A DNA stretch of 42,453 nucleotides from the NCBI RefSeq assembly GCF_000473065.1, contig NZ_AXAZ01000073.1:1-42453 (forward strand), given 5' to 3'. This DNA is from Bradyrhizobium sp. WSM1743 (lineage in GTDB: Bacteria > Pseudomonadota > Alphaproteobacteria > Rhizobiales > Xanthobacteraceae). Shown piece after piece: positions 1-10,211 of the stretch. Within the stretch, counting starts at the first letter, position 1. Each line of letters starts with the position of its first letter. A program made the translations under genes and the position numbers. Below the pieces are notes generated by a model that was not told the DNA's origin, made no database searches, and saw only the letters and a list, made by a program, of their open reading frames with translations.

Positions 1-84
1 ATCGGTCACCTCATCCAGGACATCCAGCCTCGCGAATGCGCCAACTACTTCGCCAACGCCGGTTATGCTTCCGTCAAAATGTGA
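1..84 (+). CDS. IS630-family transposase, C-terminal end (partial)
   Basis: The first 28 codons of the window read in frame into a TGA at 82-84 and encode the last 27 residues of a DDE transposase, ending ANAGYASVKM. The same 84 bases recur, inverted, at 42182-42265, where more of the protein is visible. The 5' part lies outside the window. With so little sequence it cannot be said whether this copy is intact. Confidence 0.85.
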   Translation: MGHLIQDIQPRECANYFANAGYASVKM

Positions 85-93
85 AACGCTCTA
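1..93 (+). mobile_element. IS630-family element, right end of left copy
   Basis: The transposase stop is followed by a short AACGCTCTA end. Sequence identity with the inverted copy at the right edge stops at about base 95, which marks the IS boundary. IS630 elements insert at TA, and a TA sits at 92-93, consistent with the family. The rest of the element is to the left of the window. Confidence 0.75.
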
Positions 94-140
94 GCGCAGC
101 TTGAACTTCTCCGCCGGCATCGTTATCGCCGCAACGCCCG

Positions 141-620
141 CTATGCGTTTGGCTGAGGTGGCGGTTTCCGCTTCATCCGCTTGATCGTGCCGGAAAAGGT
201 GAGCAGCAGCCGGTCGCCAGACATCATCTGGCCGCGCAGGAAGATCAGCGAACCGCCGGCGCGGCTGACCTCGCCGGTGCATTCGATCAGCTCGCCCTCC
301 CGTGCCGCGTCGAGGAACTCGCACGCAAAATTGGTCGTCACCGCCCGGCTGTCCAGGACATGGGTGGCGATCGCAAACAGGGAGTAATCGGCGAAGGCCA
401 TGTAACAGCCGCCATGGACGTTGCCGGAGCCGTTGAGGTGCTTTTTCTCGACCCGGAAGGCGCTGCGGACGCTGCCATCCGCCTCGATCCGGTGCCAGAA
501 GGGGCCGACATGGGACTCAAAACTGTCGCGAATCCAGGTCCGCCAGCCCTTGAATTCCCCCTCTGTCGCGACATGAAGGTCGGGGCGGCGGGGCGGGGGC
601 GTTTTGGTCAATTCGTGCAA
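141..620 (-). CDS. PaaI-type hotdog-fold thioesterase
   Basis: This 159-residue protein belongs to the PaaI/YbgC-like hotdog thioesterases, which hydrolyse acyl-CoA or aryl-CoA thioesters in the cytoplasm. The supporting segment is residues 61-80: an Asn at 63, the VHGG turn at 68-71 and an acidic residue at 78, the usual catalytic region of the family. Length is slightly above the typical 140 residues because of a proline-rich N-terminus. It is divergent from purL, with a 183-base gap between them. The substrate cannot be told from sequence. The adjacent IS630 end lies 47 bases beyond its stop. Confidence 0.8.
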   Translation of the reverse strand: MHELTKTPPPRRPDLHVATEGEFKGWRTWIRDSFESHVGPFWHRIEADGSVRSAFRVEKKHLNGSGNVHGGCYMAFADYSLFAIATHVLDSRAVTTNFACEFLDAAREGELIECTGEVSRAGGSLIFLRGQMMSGDRLLLTFSGTIKRMKRKPPPQPNA

Positions 621-803
621 GGAAATAGGCCTTCAATTGCGGGTCCTTAGCCCTTAAATCCGATCCGTTCGCGCCGTGCAATTCCTGTTCCCGCGGGGCC
701 CCGGCGCAAAACGTGGGACAGCGGGAAAATGCGCCATAAAGGGCTTTTCGTAAGCCCCCGATGTTCCTAAGAACGGCCAACCGCCGCCGAAAGCCCCGAA
801 TCC

Positions 804-3014
<2,211 letters not shown>

Positions 3015-3021
3015 GGCGTCG

Positions 3022-3050
3022 TGACGGTCTCGCAATGACGGAGACCGTCA
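3022..3050. terminator. Hairpin between convergent purL and acyltransferase genes
   Basis: Two perfect 10-base arms, TGACGGTCTC and GAGACCGTCA, enclose a 9-base loop in the 39-base gap between two convergent stop codons. There is no T-tract on either strand. It could be a bidirectional transcription barrier or an RNA 3' end stabiliser. The position is what suggests a terminator role. Confidence 0.45.
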
Positions 3051-3053
3051 GTG

Positions 3054-4244
3054 TCACAGCACCTTGGCTGCCCCAGGGATCTGGCGCAGAGCGCGCGTCA
3101 GCGCCCAACTGAACGCGACCGTCAGCACGAAGCCGATCGTCGCCTTGACGATCGCTGGCAGGTCATAGTCGAAAAGCCAGTATTGCAGCCAAAGCGCAAT
3201 CGGGTAGTGCACCAAAAACATGCCGTAGGCGTCCGCCTGCATCGGATCGAGCAGCTTGGCCGAACCTGATTGTCTGAACCTCTGGAAAAAGGCCAGGATC
3301 AGAAACATGATGGCCACGCTGAAGACAGCGAAGCAGATGGCATAAAGCCCCTCATACCAGTTCGGCAGCGGCGACGGATTGCCCAGTACTTCGCGCTTGA
3401 TGAAGATCAGCACCCAGAGCAGGCAGTATGGAACGATCGCCAAGACCGTCCAGTCCCAGCTGACCCTCGCCATCCGGCCGTCCGCCGCGAGCAGGCCGCG
3501 ATCCATGTTCGCGACGCCGATGCCGGCACCGAAAAAGAAGTAGGTCGCATAGAGCATCACGCGGCCGTGCTGCACTGAGAACGGCCCGAATTCGAACCAG
3601 CTGCTCGGTCCGTAGAGCATCCGCCCGGGAACATAGAACGCTGCGGTGACGGCAAGCATGACCGCGAAGAACGCGGCGGGCCGACGGCGACCATGCAGCG
3701 AGAGGCGGTTAATCGGGTCGAGCAGATTGGGTGACAGTCGATGGAGTGTGCAGGCCACCAAGTCGAAGCCGAGCAGGACCCAAAGGAACCAGATCGGTCC
3801 GCTCGGCCATGGGCCTTCCGTGACCATTTTCCACCAATATTCCGAAAAGCCGATTTCGGGATGATGTCGGAGCGAGATGGCGTAATAGGCGAGCGGAATG
3901 ACCGTGAATGCGCAGATTACGAATGGCAGGCCAAGCCGAAGCAGGCGATCAGCCAGATAGTTCAGCGCGCCCTTGCGGGCGATGCCCGACCACGCAAACA
4001 AGCCCGACAGGAAGAAGAACATTGCCATGAAGAAGCTGTCGGTGGCCAGCACGATCATGTCGAAGCCGAAGAAGAATTTCGGATCGGTATGACCGAAGTA
4101 GGTATAGGGGATGACGGCATGGTGCAGCAGCACCACCAGCGTCAGGAAGGTGCGGGCGCGATCGAGCGACAGGTTGCGCGCCTTGGTCTTCGGCACAGCA
4201 TGCGCTTCCGCGCCGATCGTCGCCGGATGTGAGATCGTGTTCAT
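3054..4244 (-). CDS. Membrane acyltransferase, acyltransferase-3 family
   Basis: A 396-residue polytopic inner-membrane protein of the acyltransferase 3 / OafA-NodX-like family, whose members transfer acyl groups, often O-acetyl, onto sugars or periplasmic glucans. The family signature starts near residue 25, with LDRARTFLTLVVLLHHAV containing the conserved His pair, followed by about ten hydrophobic helices (for example FFMAMFFFLSGLFAW and the paired segments near the C-terminus). There is no appended SGNH domain. It stands alone and is divergent from the DUF1328 gene. The acceptor is unknown; regulatory elements for this gene were not evident. Confidence 0.85.
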   Translation of the reverse strand: MNTISHPATIGAEAHAVPKTKARNLSLDRARTFLTLVVLLHHAVIPYTYFGHTDPKFFFGFDMIVLATDSFFMAMFFFLSGLFAWSGIARKGALNYLADRLLRLGLPFVICAFTVIPLAYYAISLRHHPEIGFSEYWWKMVTEGPWPSGPIWFLWVLLGFDLVACTLHRLSPNLLDPINRLSLHGRRRPAAFFAVMLAVTAAFYVPGRMLYGPSSWFEFGPFSVQHGRVMLYATYFFFGAGIGVANMDRGLLAADGRMARVSWDWTVLAIVPYCLLWVLIFIKREVLGNPSPLPNWYEGLYAICFAVFSVAIMFLILAFFQRFRQSGSAKLLDPMQADAYGMFLVHYPIALWLQYWLFDYDLPAIVKATIGFVLTVAFSWALTRALRQIPGAAKVL

Positions 4245-4327
4245 TGTCGCCCCGGTTGCGTCTGCGTCTGTCTCCCAGCCGGACTGTGCCGCCGGGAACC
4301 GGATTCAGCAAGGGCCCCCGACCCTTA

Positions 4328-4352
4328 GGAACCAGTTCCGCGCAGCGAAGTT
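4328..4352 (+). promoter_or_regulatory. EcfG (general stress sigma)-type promoter for the DUF1328 gene
   Basis: GGAAC at 4328-4332 and GTT at 4350-4352 are separated by 17 bases. This matches the alphaproteobacterial EcfG consensus of GGAAC, 16-17 bases, then CGTT or GTT. The expected transcript start near 4360 leaves about 50 bases of leader before the ATG at 4411. DUF1328 genes are plausible general-stress genes, which adds weight. Confidence 0.6.
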
Positions 4353-4410
4353 AGCGTTCGCCAAAAAGGGCGTGAGGGCCGCGAGAAGCCGCGGCGGTTC
4401 GGAGCTGGTG

Positions 4411-4584
4411 ATGACAATCCTGAAATGGGCGCTGATCTTCCTACTTGTCTCGATTGTGGCCGGCGTGCTCGGCTTCACCGGCATTTCGGCCGCCTCCGCC
4501 GACATCGCCCGCTTCCTGTTCTATGTCTTCGTCGTGATCTTCCTAGTGCTGCTGATATTGGGGCTCACGATCTTCAGGGCGTAG
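4411..4584 (+). CDS. DUF1328 small membrane protein
   Basis: A 57-residue protein of the DUF1328/YtjA family with two hydrophobic segments (about residues 4-23 and 35-55) separated by the typical GISAASADIAR stretch. The ATG at 4411 is chosen because it gives the family's usual length, and a GGAG lies just upstream; a GTG one codon earlier is possible. Function is not established; these proteins are small inner-membrane proteins. The EcfG-like promoter upstream suggests induction in the general stress response. A palindromic repeat begins 10 bases after the stop. Confidence 0.85.
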   Translation: MTILKWALIFLLVSIVAGVLGFTGISAASADIARFLFYVFVVIFLVLLILGLTIFRA

Positions 4585-4593
4585 CTCCATGAA

Positions 4594-4691
4594 TCATTCC
4601 GGGGCGATGCGAAGCATCGAACTATGGTGCGCAATTGCGCACCTGAGAATCTCGAGATTCCGGTTTCGGTCCTGCGGACCGCCCGGAATGA
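4594..4691. repeat. Dispersed palindromic repeat, TCATTCCGG family, copy 1
   Basis: This element is bounded by TCATTCC and GGAATGA and contains nested inverted segments (GATGCGAAGCATC, GGTGCGCAATTGCGCACC, GGTCCTGCGGACC). Related elements with the same outer arms lie at 17029-17130 and 29779-29870. All three are intergenic and lie near gene 3' ends, which fits a mobile palindromic repeat rather than a gene-specific control site. Confidence 0.75.
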
Positions 4692-4700
4692 CCTCTCAAG

Positions 4701-5060
4701 TTACCCCACCTCCTCGATCTTCACCTTGTCCGGATAGAAGGCGAGATGGCCGGAAATCTCGGTCATGGCGGGGAAGGGCGTCTCGTAGGTCCAGATAGCG
4801 TTATCCAGCGTCTTGCCGTTGGCCTTGACGCTGTAATAGTTCGCGTCCCCCTTGTACGGGCAGTGGGTGACACGGTCGGTGCGCTCCAGCAGGGCCATGT
4901 TGGTATCCTCTCGTGGCACATATTGCACCGCCGGATATTTGGCCTCCTTTAGGGTCAGCGCCTTGCTGGTCTCGGCGATCACGATGTCGCCCGCCGTGAC
5001 GCGGACGCGCCGGGGATTGGGGGTGATGGTGATGGGGTGGTCCGGCCCTGGAAGCTTCAT
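4701..5060 (-). CDS. DUF427 domain protein
   Basis: This 119-residue protein is a clear DUF427 member (nucleotidyltransferase-like by database naming, function unknown). The hallmark is the CPYKGDANYYSV segment near residues 68-79, followed by the conserved WTYETPFPAMTEISGHLAFYP region ending in a short acidic tail. It is a single compact beta-rich domain with no signal peptide. It is divergent from bolA with about 180 bases between them, and its 3' end abuts the repeat at 4594-4691. Confidence 0.85.
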   Translation of the reverse strand: MKLPGPDHPITITPNPRRVRVTAGDIVIAETSKALTLKEAKYPAVQYVPREDTNMALLERTDRVTHCPYKGDANYYSVKANGKTLDNAIWTYETPFPAMTEISGHLAFYPDKVKIEEVG

Positions 5061-5244
5061 GATTTCACGCCTTTTCGATCAATCTGCCGCGCGCGGCACT
5101 TTGTCGTGCCTTTCTCCTGATAGGATCACGGATATAGTGCCGGAAGACGTGACCTAGAAGGCCGTTCACGCTAAGTTTGAGCCTGCCGGCGAGGGGACCA
5201 CCGGCCGCGATTCGAACGCTTAGACCAGAAGGAGCAAGACCCGA

Positions 5245-5481
5245 ATGCCCATGGACGCCCACGATATCGAGGCGATGATCAAGGCAGCGATCCCCGATGC
5301 CGAGGTGACCATCCGTGACCTCGCCGGAGACGGCGATCACTATGCCGCGACCGTGATCTCGGAATCCTTCCGCGGCAAGTCCCGCGTCCAGCAGCACCAG
5401 ATCGTCTACCAGTCCCTGCGCGGCCAGATGGGCGGCGTCCTGCACGCGCTGGCGCTGCAAACCGGCGTGCCAGGCACTTGA
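5245..5481 (+). CDS. BolA-family protein
   Basis: A 78-residue BolA/IbaG-type protein. BolA proteins form [2Fe-2S] complexes with monothiol CGFS glutaredoxins and act in iron-sulfur trafficking or as regulators. The class II KH-like fold is visible: an N-terminal helix, VTIRDLAGDGDHYAATVIS, then FRGKSRVQQHQIVYQSL with the conserved His, and a C-terminal helix. An AAGGAG precedes the ATG. The partner CGFS glutaredoxin is encoded 3.8 kb downstream at 9284, with ltrA and the egt genes between. bolA and the grxD-type gene often sit side by side in related bacteria. Confidence 0.9.
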   Translation: MPMDAHDIEAMIKAAIPDAEVTIRDLAGDGDHYAATVISESFRGKSRVQQHQIVYQSLRGQMGGVLHALALQTGVPGT

Positions 5482-5517
5482 CGAAGCTGCACCTGACCTG
5501 ATCGCGCCACGGGGACG

Positions 5518-6714
5518 ATGATGGCTGCGGACAACCCGCGCGGCGCGATGTTTCGCGTCATCACGCCGAACCAGCACAGCCGCGTCACCAATGTCGAGCT
5601 GTTCTTCGACCTCGTCTTTGTCTTCGCCGTCACGCAGATCTCGCACACGCTGCTGCACCATTTCACGCCGCTCGGCGCGCTGCATGTTGCCGTGCTGTTT
5701 CTGGCAGTGTGGTGGGTGTGGGTGTTCACCGCCTGGGTCACCAACTGGCTCAATCCCGAGCTGACGCCGGTTCGCATCCTGCTCTTTGCGATGATGCTGG
5801 GCGGCCTCGTGCTGTCGACCACCATCCCGACCGCCTTCGAGGGGCGTGGCCTGTGGTTTGCAATTGCCTATGCCGCCATGCAGGTCGGACGTACGGCGTT
5901 CTGGATGTTTGCGACCCCGCATCGCCGGACCGCGGTGCGGCACAACGCCATCCGCATCCTGACCTGGCTCTCGATCTCTGCCGTGTTGTGGATCGCAGGC
6001 GGCTTGTCCGAGGGCGAGACGCGGCTATGGCTGTGGATCGCGGCGGTGACCTTGGAATACATCTCGCCGGCGGCACGGTTTTGGGTGCCGAAGCTAGGCT
6101 TCTCGTCGGTCGAGGCCTGGGCTGTCGAAGGCGCGCACATGGCCGAGCGCTGCTCTCTGTTCGTCATCATCGCGCTCGGTGAAGCCATTGTCGTTAACGG
6201 TGCGACCTTCACTGAACTGGAGTGGACCGCGAGCAATATCCTCGCCTTCGTCTCGGCGCTGGTCGGCGCCATCGCGATGTGGTGGATCTATTTTCACAAG
6301 GGCGCCGAGGCCGGCTCCGAGCGCATCTCGAAATCCGCCGAATCCGGCCGCCTGGCGCGGCTCGCCTACACCTATCTGCACATGCCGATCGTCGCCGGCA
6401 TCATCCTGACCGCGGTCTCGGACGAACTCGTGCTGAAGCACCCGACCGGCCATTCCGACATCCGCACGATCGTGAGCACGATCGGCGGTCCTCTGGTGTT
6501 CCTGGTCGGCACCATCCTGTTCAAGCACGCGATCCGCGGCTTCCTCCAGCTCTCGCACGGCATAGGCATCATACTGCTGCTGGTGCTGAGCTGGTTCGCA
6601 GCCGATCTGTCGCCGCTCTGGCTGTCGGCCGCGACGACCGTGATCATGATCGTGGTGGCGGTGTGGGAGTCGGTGTCGCTGGGATCTGAGCCGGAAGCGG
6701 CGGGGGAGCACTGA
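5518..6714 (+). CDS. Low temperature requirement A (LtrA) family membrane protein
   Basis: A 398-residue polytopic inner-membrane protein of the LtrA family, named for a Listeria locus; the biochemical role is not settled. The N-terminal family signature TNVELFFDLVFVFAVTQISH is present at about residues 23-42, and some twelve hydrophobic segments follow, including the conserved ERCSLFVIIALGEAIVVNG stretch near 207. It starts 36 bases after bolA on the same strand, so the two may be co-transcribed. Either of two adjacent ATGs (5518, 5521) could be the start. It ends 13 bases from the convergent egtD. Confidence 0.85.
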   Translation: MMAADNPRGAMFRVITPNQHSRVTNVELFFDLVFVFAVTQISHTLLHHFTPLGALHVAVLFLAVWWVWVFTAWVTNWLNPELTPVRILLFAMMLGGLVLSTTIPTAFEGRGLWFAIAYAAMQVGRTAFWMFATPHRRTAVRHNAIRILTWLSISAVLWIAGGLSEGETRLWLWIAAVTLEYISPAARFWVPKLGFSSVEAWAVEGAHMAERCSLFVIIALGEAIVVNGATFTELEWTASNILAFVSALVGAIAMWWIYFHKGAEAGSERISKSAESGRLARLAYTYLHMPIVAGIILTAVSDELVLKHPTGHSDIRTIVSTIGGPLVFLVGTILFKHAIRGFLQLSHGIGIILLLVLSWFAADLSPLWLSAATTVIMIVVAVWESVSLGSEPEAAGEH

Positions 6715-6727
6715 GCTCCCGGAGCAT

Positions 6728-7699
6728 TTATTCCGCCACCTCTAGTGCATGCACCGAGAACATCTTGGCCGCGTCCGTCCAGCTTTCGCGCACCCGCCAG
6801 CCGGCGCCCTGCGCCAGCGCGGCGAAACGCTCGAGGCTGTATTTGTAGCTGTTCTCGGTGTGGATGCTCTCGCCCGGGCGGAACGAGAAGCTGGTGCCGA
6901 GCAGGCGGACGATCTGGCTCTTCTTGCTGATCAGGTGCATCTCGATGCGGTGCCGCTCGCGGTTGTAGATCGCGCGATGGGTGAAGGCGGAAAGGTCGAA
7001 ATTGCCGCCGAGCTCGCGGTTGATGCGCACCAGTACATTGAGGTTGAAGCGGGCGGTGACGCCGGCAGCGTCGTTATAGGCATCAAACAGCACGCGCTCG
7101 TCCTTTTCCAGATCGGCGCCGATGATCATCTGCGCGCCCCGGCCGAGAATTGCGCGGGCGCTCTTCAGGAAGGCCTGGGCTTCCTGCGGCTCGAAATTGC
7201 CGATGGTCGACCCAGGGAAGAAACCGACCTTGGGCATCGAGGCGACAGCCCTCGGCAGCTCGAATGGCGTGGTGAAGTCAGCGGCCACCGGGTGGATGCC
7301 GAGTGAGGGAAAATCCCGCTTCAGCCCATTCGCCTGCGCTTTCAGGAAGTCACCCGAGATGTCGACGGGCACGTAGGCGGCGAACTTGCAGTGGCCCAGC
7401 AGCAGGCGGACCTTCGTGGTCGCGCCAGCGCCGAACTCGACCAGTGCCGCGTGCTCTGGAATGATCTTTGCGATCTCGCCCCCACGCTCCCTCAGAATCG
7501 CAAGCTCGGTGCGGGTCGGATAGTATTCCGGCAGGCGCGTGATCGCCTCGAACAATTCCGATCCCGTCGCGTCGTAGAAATATTTCGGCGACAGCTTTTT
7601 CGGCTGCTGCGAGAGGTCCTCGATGGCCTCGCGGGCAAAGGCGGTGGTCTGCTCGTCGGGAAGATGGGCCTCGGCCAAAGCGCTGGCGTGCACATTCAT
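6728..7699 (-). CDS. egtD: L-histidine N-alpha-methyltransferase EgtD
   Basis: EgtD trimethylates histidine to hercynine with three SAM, the first step of ergothioneine synthesis. The 322-residue protein shows the family N-terminus LSPKYFYDATGSELFEAITRL, the SAM-binding LVEFGAGATTKVRLLL, then PVDIS, FFPGSTIGNFEP and the C-terminal SYKYS segment. The ATG at 7699 is chosen over an upstream in-frame ATG at 7732 because AGGAG lies 6 bases before it. It follows egtB by 48 bases on the same strand and is almost certainly in the same transcript. Confidence 0.93.
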   Translation of the reverse strand: MNVHASALAEAHLPDEQTTAFAREAIEDLSQQPKKLSPKYFYDATGSELFEAITRLPEYYPTRTELAILRERGGEIAKIIPEHAALVEFGAGATTKVRLLLGHCKFAAYVPVDISGDFLKAQANGLKRDFPSLGIHPVAADFTTPFELPRAVASMPKVGFFPGSTIGNFEPQEAQAFLKSARAILGRGAQMIIGADLEKDERVLFDAYNDAAGVTARFNLNVLVRINRELGGNFDLSAFTHRAIYNRERHRIEMHLISKKSQIVRLLGTSFSFRPGESIHTENSYKYSLERFAALAQGAGWRVRESWTDAAKMFSVHALEVAE

Positions 7700-7747
7700 G
7701 ATACTCTCCTGAACGCGCTGTCCGGCGCGCATTTGTCGTCGGATTTT

Positions 7748-8995
7748 CTAGTTGTAGTCGGCGAGCCGCAGTCCGGTGAACTGCCAGCGGTGGTGCGGAT
7801 AGAAGAAGTTGCGGTAGGTGATACGGCTGTCGCCTTGCGGAGTTGCAAGCGAGGAGCCGCGCAGCACCAGCTGGTTGACCATGAACTTGCCGTTGTACTC
7901 GCCGAGCGCGCCTTCGACGGCGCGGTAACCGGGGTAGGGTGAGTAGGAGCTGCGCGTCCATTGCCAGACGATGCCGAAGGCGTCGTTGAGCTGCTTGGTG
8001 CGGGCCGCGACCTCCCATTCCATCTCGGTCGGCAGGTGTTTTCCGGACCAGCGCGCGAACGCGTCGGCCTCATAGTAGCTGATGTGGCAGACAGCCGCGT
8101 TCGGATCGACCGGCTTGAGGCCGGCCAGCGTCATCACCTGCCATGCGCCATCGACCTCGCGCCAGTAGCCCGGGGCCTGCCAGTCCTCCTTACTGGCCGC
8201 GGCAAAGCCGTCCATCAGCCAGAGGGTTGCGGTCCGGTAGCCGCCATCCTGCATGAAGGCGAGCCACTCGGCATTGGTGACCAGATTGCGGGCGATCCTG
8301 ACCGGACCGACGAGGGCGCGGTGCGCCGGCTTCTCATTGTCGAAATGGAAGCCGCCGTCGACATGGCCGATGGTGTGGATGCCTTCGTTGAGTGCCAGCC
8401 AGTCATCGCCGCTGCGCGTTATGGCCGGGAAGCGCCAGTCCGGGGCGTAGGCGGGATAGACCGGGTTCTGCGCAAAGGCATGCAGGATGTCGGTGAACAT
8501 CAATTCCTGATGCTGCTGCTCGTGGTTGAGCCCGACCTCGACCAGAGGCGCCAAGGCCTGGAGCTTGTCCGCGCCGGCTTCGCGGAAGAATTTGACGACC
8601 GCCGCATCGACGTATCTGCGATAGGCGCCGACCTCGTCGGCGCTGGGACGGGTGATGTCGCCGCGATGATTGCGGGCATGACGCGGGCCGGCGCTGACGT
8701 AATAGGAATTGAACAGGAAAGCGAAATCGGGATGGAAGGGCCGGTAGCCCGCGGCGTGCTCGCCGAGCAGGAATTGCTCCCAGAACCAGGTGGTATGGGC
8801 GCGGTGCCATTTCGCCGGGCTGGCATCTGGCATGGACTGGATCTGCTGGTCCTCGGCGGACAGCGGGGCGGCCCGGCGCTCGGTCTCGTTGCGGACGGCG
8901 AGAAATGCCTCTTCCAGCCGCTGGGCGAGGTCGTCCGGCTGGGAGGACGGTGACGAAAGCTGGGAGGCGGCCGTGGCTGAGGCTTGTTTCGTCAC
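7748..8995 (-). CDS. egtB: Hercynine oxygenase EgtB (ergothioneine biosynthesis)
   Basis: EgtB is the non-heme iron enzyme that joins hercynine to a thiol donor, giving a sulfoxide. An N-terminal DinB-like domain supplies the iron ligands: WHRAHTTWFWEQF with His 64, and HEQQHQE at 158-164. A C-terminal formylglycine-generating-type domain ends in FTGLRLAD. The GTG start at 8995 is chosen because TGGAG precedes it and an EcfG-type promoter ends at 9020. The in-frame ATG at 9046 lies upstream of that promoter and has no ribosome site. No egtA or egtC homolog is adjacent, so the thiol donor is unresolved. Confidence 0.93.
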   Translation of the reverse strand: MTKQASATAASQLSSPSSQPDDLAQRLEEAFLAVRNETERRAAPLSAEDQQIQSMPDASPAKWHRAHTTWFWEQFLLGEHAAGYRPFHPDFAFLFNSYYVSAGPRHARNHRGDITRPSADEVGAYRRYVDAAVVKFFREAGADKLQALAPLVEVGLNHEQQHQELMFTDILHAFAQNPVYPAYAPDWRFPAITRSGDDWLALNEGIHTIGHVDGGFHFDNEKPAHRALVGPVRIARNLVTNAEWLAFMQDGGYRTATLWLMDGFAAASKEDWQAPGYWREVDGAWQVMTLAGLKPVDPNAAVCHISYYEADAFARWSGKHLPTEMEWEVAARTKQLNDAFGIVWQWTRSSYSPYPGYRAVEGALGEYNGKFMVNQLVLRGSSLATPQGDSRITYRNFFYPHHRWQFTGLRLADYN

Positions 8996-9019
8996 GTTTT
9001 TCTCCAGACAGGACAAGAG

Positions 9020-9044
9020 AACGTTGTTCGCGCGACCCGGTTCC
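9020..9044 (-). promoter_or_regulatory. EcfG-type promoter for egtB-egtD
   Basis: On the minus strand GGAAC (9044-9040) is followed after exactly 16 bases by CGTT (9023-9020). This is a full match to the alphaproteobacterial general stress consensus. The predicted transcript start is near 9013, leaving about 18 bases before the GTG at 8995, just enough for the TGGAG ribosome site. It also settles the egtB start. Confidence 0.7.
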
Positions 9045-9177
9045 ATGAACAGGGTTCGTCCTAGATAGGGGCTCCGTTACGGTATGAAAGTCCTCTCCGG
9101 CGATGATATTGATGTCATCAGCCTATGGACCTGTTGGGCTCGGCACGGCCGCCAGGGCCCGTCGCCGCCATTTTACT

Positions 9178-9205
9178 TTGGATGCACAACGGTTTGGGCT
9201 ACATA
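9178..9205 (+). promoter_or_regulatory. Candidate sigma-70-type promoter for grxD
   Basis: TTGGAT at 9178-9183 and TACATA at 9200-9205 are 16 bases apart, in the most AT-rich part of the egtB-grxD gap. The boxes are an imperfect match and there is no second line of evidence. Confidence 0.3.
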
Positions 9206-9283
9206 TATTGGCAAGTATCGGGTTAAATCGGCTGAGCCGGCCCGAAGCAATTGGTGAGGGCTCGGCCCTGGAAGGACATGGAT

Positions 9284-9610
<327 letters not shown>

Positions 9611-9613
9611 CAC

Positions 9614-10168
9614 GTGACCCTGCTGACGCGCCGGATTGGCGGCGCGGAGCTTGAGGTCATCGTCGCCGACATCACGACACTCGGCGTTGACGCCATCGTC
9701 AACGCCGCCAATACATCGCTCCTTGGCGGGGGCGGCGTGGACGGTGCGATCCATCGGGCGGCCGGACCCGAGCTCGTCGCCGAATGCCGCATGCTCCACG
9801 GCTGCAAGACGGGTGACGCGAAGATCACCAGGGGCTATCGGCTCAAGGCCGTGCATGTGATCCACACCGTCGGACCGGTCTGGAAAGGCGGCACGCTCGG
9901 CGAGGACGATCTGCTCGCCTCCTGTTATCGCCGATCGATGGAGCTGTGCGGCAGGCACAAGCTGACCTCGGTGGCATTCCCCGCGATCTCGACCGGCATT
10001 TATCGCTTCCCTGCCGACCGGGCGGCCGATATCGCCGTGCGCACGACGGTCGATGGGCTCGCTGCTGCGCCGTCCCTTGCTCGCGTGGTGTTCTGCTGCT
10101 TCTCCGAATCGAGCGCCAAGCTCCATGCCGAGGCGCTTGCGCGACACAGCGGCCCTTGTGCCGATTGA
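9614..10168 (+). CDS. Macrodomain protein, O-acetyl-ADP-ribose deacetylase type
   Basis: A 184-residue stand-alone macrodomain of the MacroD/YmdB type, which removes the acetyl group from O-acetyl-ADP-ribose or ADP-ribose from proteins. The ADP-ribose site is visible as VADITTLGVDAIVNAAN (16-33), the GGGGVDGAIH loop (38-47), VIHTVGPVW and FPAISTGIYRFP. It starts with GTG 3 bases after the grxD stop and has no independent ribosome site, so it is probably translated from the same message. A redox gene coupled to ADP-ribose metabolism is a plausible stress pairing, but this is inference. Confidence 0.9.
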   Translation: MTLLTRRIGGAELEVIVADITTLGVDAIVNAANTSLLGGGGVDGAIHRAAGPELVAECRMLHGCKTGDAKITRGYRLKAVHVIHTVGPVWKGGTLGEDDLLASCYRRSMELCGRHKLTSVAFPAISTGIYRFPADRAADIAVRTTVDGLAAAPSLARVVFCCFSESSAKLHAEALARHSGPCAD

Positions 10169-10211
10169 GCTGACCGGTACACTCCGCCGGACCATGGTCC
10201 GGGGAGGGGGT

